Shown: piece by piece, positions 38,328-40,571 of the stretch
How the letters are laid out: each line of letters starts with the position of its first letter
Position numbering within the stretch: position 1 is the stretch's first letter
Assembly: GCA_903933805.1 (NCBI GenBank)
Contig: CAIZLM010000124.1
Location: 1 to 40,571 of the forward strand
Direction of reading: 5' to 3'
DNA from: an uncultured Bacteroidota bacterium
GTDB taxonomy: Bacteria; Bacteroidota; Bacteroidia; Chitinophagales; Saprospiraceae
DNA: 40,571 nucleotides
Translations under genes and position numbers: made by a program
Notes under the pieces: model-generated
What the model was told of the DNA's origin: nothing
The model's input: the letters and a program-made list of their open reading frames with translations, nothing else
Database searches by the model: none

Positions 38328-38891
38328 ATGAAATCAATTGCAGTTTTTTGTGGCGCCAACAAGGGCAACAAACCTTGTTTTGAAGAAGCCGCGACCGAAT
38401 TGGGGCAGGTACTTGCTCAACGTAGTATCCATGTAGTTTTTGGCGGCGGAAGTGTTGGGTTGATGGGTGTTTTGGCCGATTCCGTGTTGGCCAATCATGG
38501 TTCTATAACGGGTATCATCACCCATCAATTGAACGGCCTCGAACTTGGTCACACCGGCGTAAAAGACATGATCGTGGTAGAGACGATGTCAGAACGCCGG
38601 AAGTTGTTGATTGAAGGTACGGATGGTATCATCACCCTGCCGGGGGGCTACGGCTCTCTCGATGAACATTTTGAAGCGCTTACCCTCGCACAATTGCTAC
38701 AGTATCAGCGCCCGATTGGCCTGCTGAATGTGAACGGATATTACGAGCCACTGATTCAAATGCTGGATGTGATGGTGGAGAACGGGTTTCTTCGACCACA
38801 AAACAGGCACCTGTGTATCGTCTCCGATAATATTGCCGATTTATTGGACAAAATGAAACGTTATGAGCACCGCGCACTCGAAAAATGGTAG
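38328..38891 (+). CDS. LOG-family nucleotide 5'-monophosphate phosphoribohydrolase (TIGR00730)
   Basis: 187 residues. Family signature PGGYGSLDEHFE at about 105-116 (PGGxGT/S-x-x-E) with MSERRKLL at about 87-94 and a Rossmann-type start (IAVFCGANKG, VFGGGSVGLMG). In plants and bacteria such enzymes release free base from cytokinin or purine nucleoside monophosphates; in bacteria the role is often nucleotide salvage or stress. About normal length for the type I group. No neighbour hints at cytokinin synthesis. Promoter not clear. Confidence 0.9.
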   Translation: MKSIAVFCGANKGNKPCFEEAATELGQVLAQRSIHVVFGGGSVGLMGVLADSVLANHGSITGIITHQLNGLELGHTGVKDMIVVETMSERRKLLIEGTDGIITLPGGYGSLDEHFEALTLAQLLQYQRPIGLLNVNGYYEPLIQMLDVMVENGFLRPQNRHLCIVSDNIADLLDKMKRYEHRALEKW

Positions 38892-38962
38892 AAAGTGGTT
38901 AAAGTTCTTTTAAAATCCCTTTTGGGCGTCGTCAAATGGCCTGTATCCTGTTATGGTATCAC

Positions 38963-38970
38963 TACATTTG
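38963..38970 (+). promoter_or_regulatory. -7 box of the thioredoxin-like gene; decides the start codon
   Basis: TACATTTG is an exact TAnnTTTG match. The expected transcript start near 38977 lies downstream of the farthest in-frame ATG (38953), so translation should begin at 38995 or 39007. Confidence 0.5.
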
Positions 38971-38994
38971 TCCACTGAAAACCATCCGATTGAA

Positions 38995-39765
38995 ATGAAT
39001 TTGGCTATGCGTATCTTATCTTCGACTTGTATTCTTGTTCTGGTTGCCGCTTCTTGCGTTGTAGCACAAACGTCGCCAAAGTCCGTTGGAAAAGCTACGG
39101 CAGTTACGCCGTTGCCCAAGGCCGCAGCGCCCGCCCAGCCGCGTTCAGCGCCGCCAGTTGCGGCTGTCACAACAACGTCACGTGGAGGAGAACTGAGTCC
39201 CTCGCAATACTCCCTGCGCAACAGCGCGACTGCCCAACCTGCCAATAACCAGTCATTATCGCCAAGACCTGTCAAAAAGACTTCGCCAGTTAAAATGGTG
39301 CAAAAAGTTACCGTGCATTGGATGTCCTTGGAACAGGCGCTAGAAAAAAGCAAGCTCGAAAAACGCAAAATATTTGTGGACGTTTATACCGACTGGTGTG
39401 GGTGGTGCAAGCACATGGACAGTACCACATTTCTCAATCCGGCTGTCGCAAGCTATCTCAACGACCATTATTACGCCGTTAAATTCAACGCGGAGCAAAC
39501 CCAGGATATTTTTTTTAAAGACAAAGTGTACCGCTTCCAGAAAAATGGCAGCCGCGGTTACCACGAATTGGCGGCACTTTGGCTCAACAATCGCCTGTCA
39601 TTTCCAACCGTTGTGGTATTGGACGAAAATCTAACACTTATACAGCCCGTTCCGGGGTACCAAGATGCCGGAAAAATGGAAGCCATCATCAATTATTTCG
39701 GATCCGATAGCCACAGAAGAGTGCCTTGGGAGACGTATGAGAAGGCTTTTACGCCGCATCATTGA
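38995..39765 (+). CDS. Exported thioredoxin-fold protein with WCGWC site
   Basis: 256 residues from ATG 38995, with ATG 39007 as alternative; both give a signal peptide (ILSSTCILVLVAASCVVAQ). A linker of about 80 residues rich in Ala, Pro, Ser and Thr leads to a thioredoxin-like domain with TDWCGWCKHMD (C135, C138) and a cis-proline region FPTVVVLDE. This form (DUF255/thioredoxin_7-like) acts in disulfide exchange in the periplasm. The last tail (RRVPWETYEKAF) is short. The linker suggests it is set away from the membrane or a partner. Confidence 0.87.
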   Translation: MNLAMRILSSTCILVLVAASCVVAQTSPKSVGKATAVTPLPKAAAPAQPRSAPPVAAVTTTSRGGELSPSQYSLRNSATAQPANNQSLSPRPVKKTSPVKMVQKVTVHWMSLEQALEKSKLEKRKIFVDVYTDWCGWCKHMDSTTFLNPAVASYLNDHYYAVKFNAEQTQDIFFKDKVYRFQKNGSRGYHELAALWLNNRLSFPTVVVLDENLTLIQPVPGYQDAGKMEAIINYFGSDSHRRVPWETYEKAFTPHH

Positions 39766-39850
39766 GTGTCAGCCGGACGGTGTAAACAGTCAGAATAATG
39801 CGCTTGGAAATATTTAATATTGAAGCGCTACTAGTGATATACCAACAAGG

Positions 39851-39882
39851 AAAGGCCGCCAAGGATTACCCGGGCGGCCTTT
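39851..39882. terminator. Bidirectional terminator between the thioredoxin-like gene and rplS
   Basis: Perfect 10-bp stem AAAGGCCGCC (39851-39860) / GGCGGCCTTT (39873-39882), 12-nt loop, with T-rich arms on both strands, placed 18 bp beyond the rplS stop. A weaker GCGCTT/AAGCGC stem lies upstream at 39800-39838. Confidence 0.75.
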
Positions 39883-39900
39883 CAATACTCAAAACCAGCC

Positions 39901-40272
39901 TTAGCGGTTGGCAGAAGAGAATTTCAGTTCTTTAATACGCGCTTTTTTACCCACCAGACCACGGAGGTAGAATAGACGGGCGCGACGCACTTTACCGCGT
40001 TTTACGACTTCAATGGCTGCAATGTTGGGATTGGAGAACGAAAAAATACGTTCTACGCCTACACCGTGAGACATTTTGCGGACGGTAAATGATTTGGTAA
40101 GGCCATGGCCTTTAATTTGTAGAACATCACCACGGTAATCTTGCTCGCGGCTTTTATCGCCCTCCACAATATTGTAAGTCACAACGATCGTGTCTCCTGT
40201 TTTGAATGCAGGGAGTTTCGACTTCGTTAGCAGTTGGTCATGTACAAACTGGATTGCTTCCAATTCTTTCAT
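39901..40272 (-). CDS. rplS: 50S ribosomal protein L19
   Basis: 123 residues from ATG 40272; an upstream extension of 16 codons is dropped because L19 begins with the AIQFVHDQLL helix. Typical L19 core: FKTGDTIVVTYNIVEG, RDYRGDVLQIKG-type beta strands, TVRKMSHGVGVERIFSFSNP and RRARLFYLRGLVGKKARIKE. It stabilises the 30S-50S interface. It is not next to trmD/rimM/rpsP as in many bacteria. Confidence 0.97.
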   Translation of the reverse strand: MKELEAIQFVHDQLLTKSKLPAFKTGDTIVVTYNIVEGDKSREQDYRGDVLQIKGHGLTKSFTVRKMSHGVGVERIFSFSNPNIAAIEVVKRGKVRRARLFYLRGLVGKKARIKELKFSSANR

Positions 40273-40309
40273 TGTATCAAAATTTGAGTGTCTTTCTAAT
40301 AAAGAGGCG

Positions 40310-40317
40310 CAAAGGTA
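40310..40317 (-). promoter_or_regulatory. -7 box of rplS
   Basis: The minus strand reads TACCTTTG, an exact TAnnTTTG match and the commonest form for Bacteroidota housekeeping genes. Leader about 30 nt to ATG 40272. Confidence 0.6.
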
Positions 40318-40448
40318 CACCCACTATATTCAAAAAAAAAATCTAGAGATAAAAAAACGATTCAAATCTTGTCTGCTTGTTGGCAACCCCGGTTGCTTTT
40401 GCTGCGTCAACCCAATATTGGGCCATTCAGGTCGGTTTTAATAAAAGA

Positions 40449-40525
40449 TCTACCCATTCAGCTTGTCGCTTCTAAGATGCAAAAATGGCCACTCTTTGCC
40501 AGACAGCGTGCCACCTAACCAATTA
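40449..40525 (+). repeat. Dispersed palindromic element, decayed short copy L
   Basis: The R end is well kept (CCAGACAGCGTGCCACC, then TAACCAATTA). The L half is worn (GTCGCTTCTAAGATGCAAAA against GTCGCGTCTGAGACAAAA). It follows the order and length of copy I. Confidence 0.75.
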
Positions 40526-40531
40526 AAAAAA

Positions 40532-40571
40532 GTAACTGGTTAGGTGGCACGCTGTCTGGCCCAAAAAGGCC
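40532..40571 (-). repeat. Dispersed palindromic element, copy M (cut by window end)
   Basis: GTAACTGGTTAGGTGGCACG followed by CTGTCTGGCCCAAAAAGGCC is identical to the R end of copies F and J. It stands 6 bp from copy L, R end to R end. Confidence 0.88.

Noticed and set aside
40383-40400. GCAACC-CC-GGTTGC stem followed by TTTT as a terminator
   Set aside because: Only 6 bp of stem and no plus-strand gene upstream of it; kept out of the feature list.

Overview
The window looks like a chromosomal segment of a Bacteroidota bacterium, most likely a Saprospiria-type organism (Haliscomenobacter/Lewinella-like). The reasons are a C-terminal type IX secretion (T9SS) sorting domain, several TAnnTTTG-type -7 promoter boxes, a Bacteroidota-style proteorhodopsin with blh, signal peptides ending in ...AQ, and a mix of Asp-box propeller, PD40 and lipoprotein genes. 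The genus-level guess is inference only.

Layout. (1) 1-9423 is a three-gene co-directional defence-like block: the C-terminal part of a DUF1156-type adenine DNA methylase, a DUF499 AAA+ ATPase with an N-terminal HEPN-like domain, and a 1605-residue protein joining a DEDD exonuclease, a four-cysteine cluster, a RecQ helicase and a UvrD/Rep helicase. (2) 9.4-11.9 kb holds an AT-rich gap, a green-tuned DTE proton-pumping rhodopsin and the Brp/Blh beta-carotene oxygenase that would make its retinal. (3) 11.9-24.4 kb holds a PhzF remnant, a T9SS-secreted PNGase F-like/LamG protein, a MOSC (mARC-like) protein, a TMTC-like membrane TPR protein, an exported amidohydrolase, an FkbM methyltransferase and a large Asp-box propeller protein. 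(4) 24.7-31.7 kb holds katG, a large RluA-type pseudouridine synthase, an unusually short mscL and gpmI. (5) 31.9-39.8 kb holds a PD40 propeller protein, a GT-C-like membrane protein, an MBOAT acyltransferase, a lipoprotein, a LOG-family protein and a thioredoxin-like protein. (6) rplS and two more repeat copies close the window.

The most striking non-gene signal is a dispersed palindromic intergenic element. It has about 11 recognisable copies plus several decayed ends between 9.8 kb and 40.6 kb. There is a full form of about 162 bp and a short form of about 75-80 bp. Ends are GTAACTGGTTA / TAACCAGTTAC, and two distinguishable halves (L and R) fold on each other. Copies sit right behind stop codons, between convergent genes, and at one promoter. 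One copy marks the break of a pseudogene. One decayed copy carries a compensatory base-pair change. The defence block has only one 21-bp decayed end, so it may have a different history from the rest of the window.

No tRNA, rRNA, CRISPR array, intact insertion sequence or complete prophage was seen.
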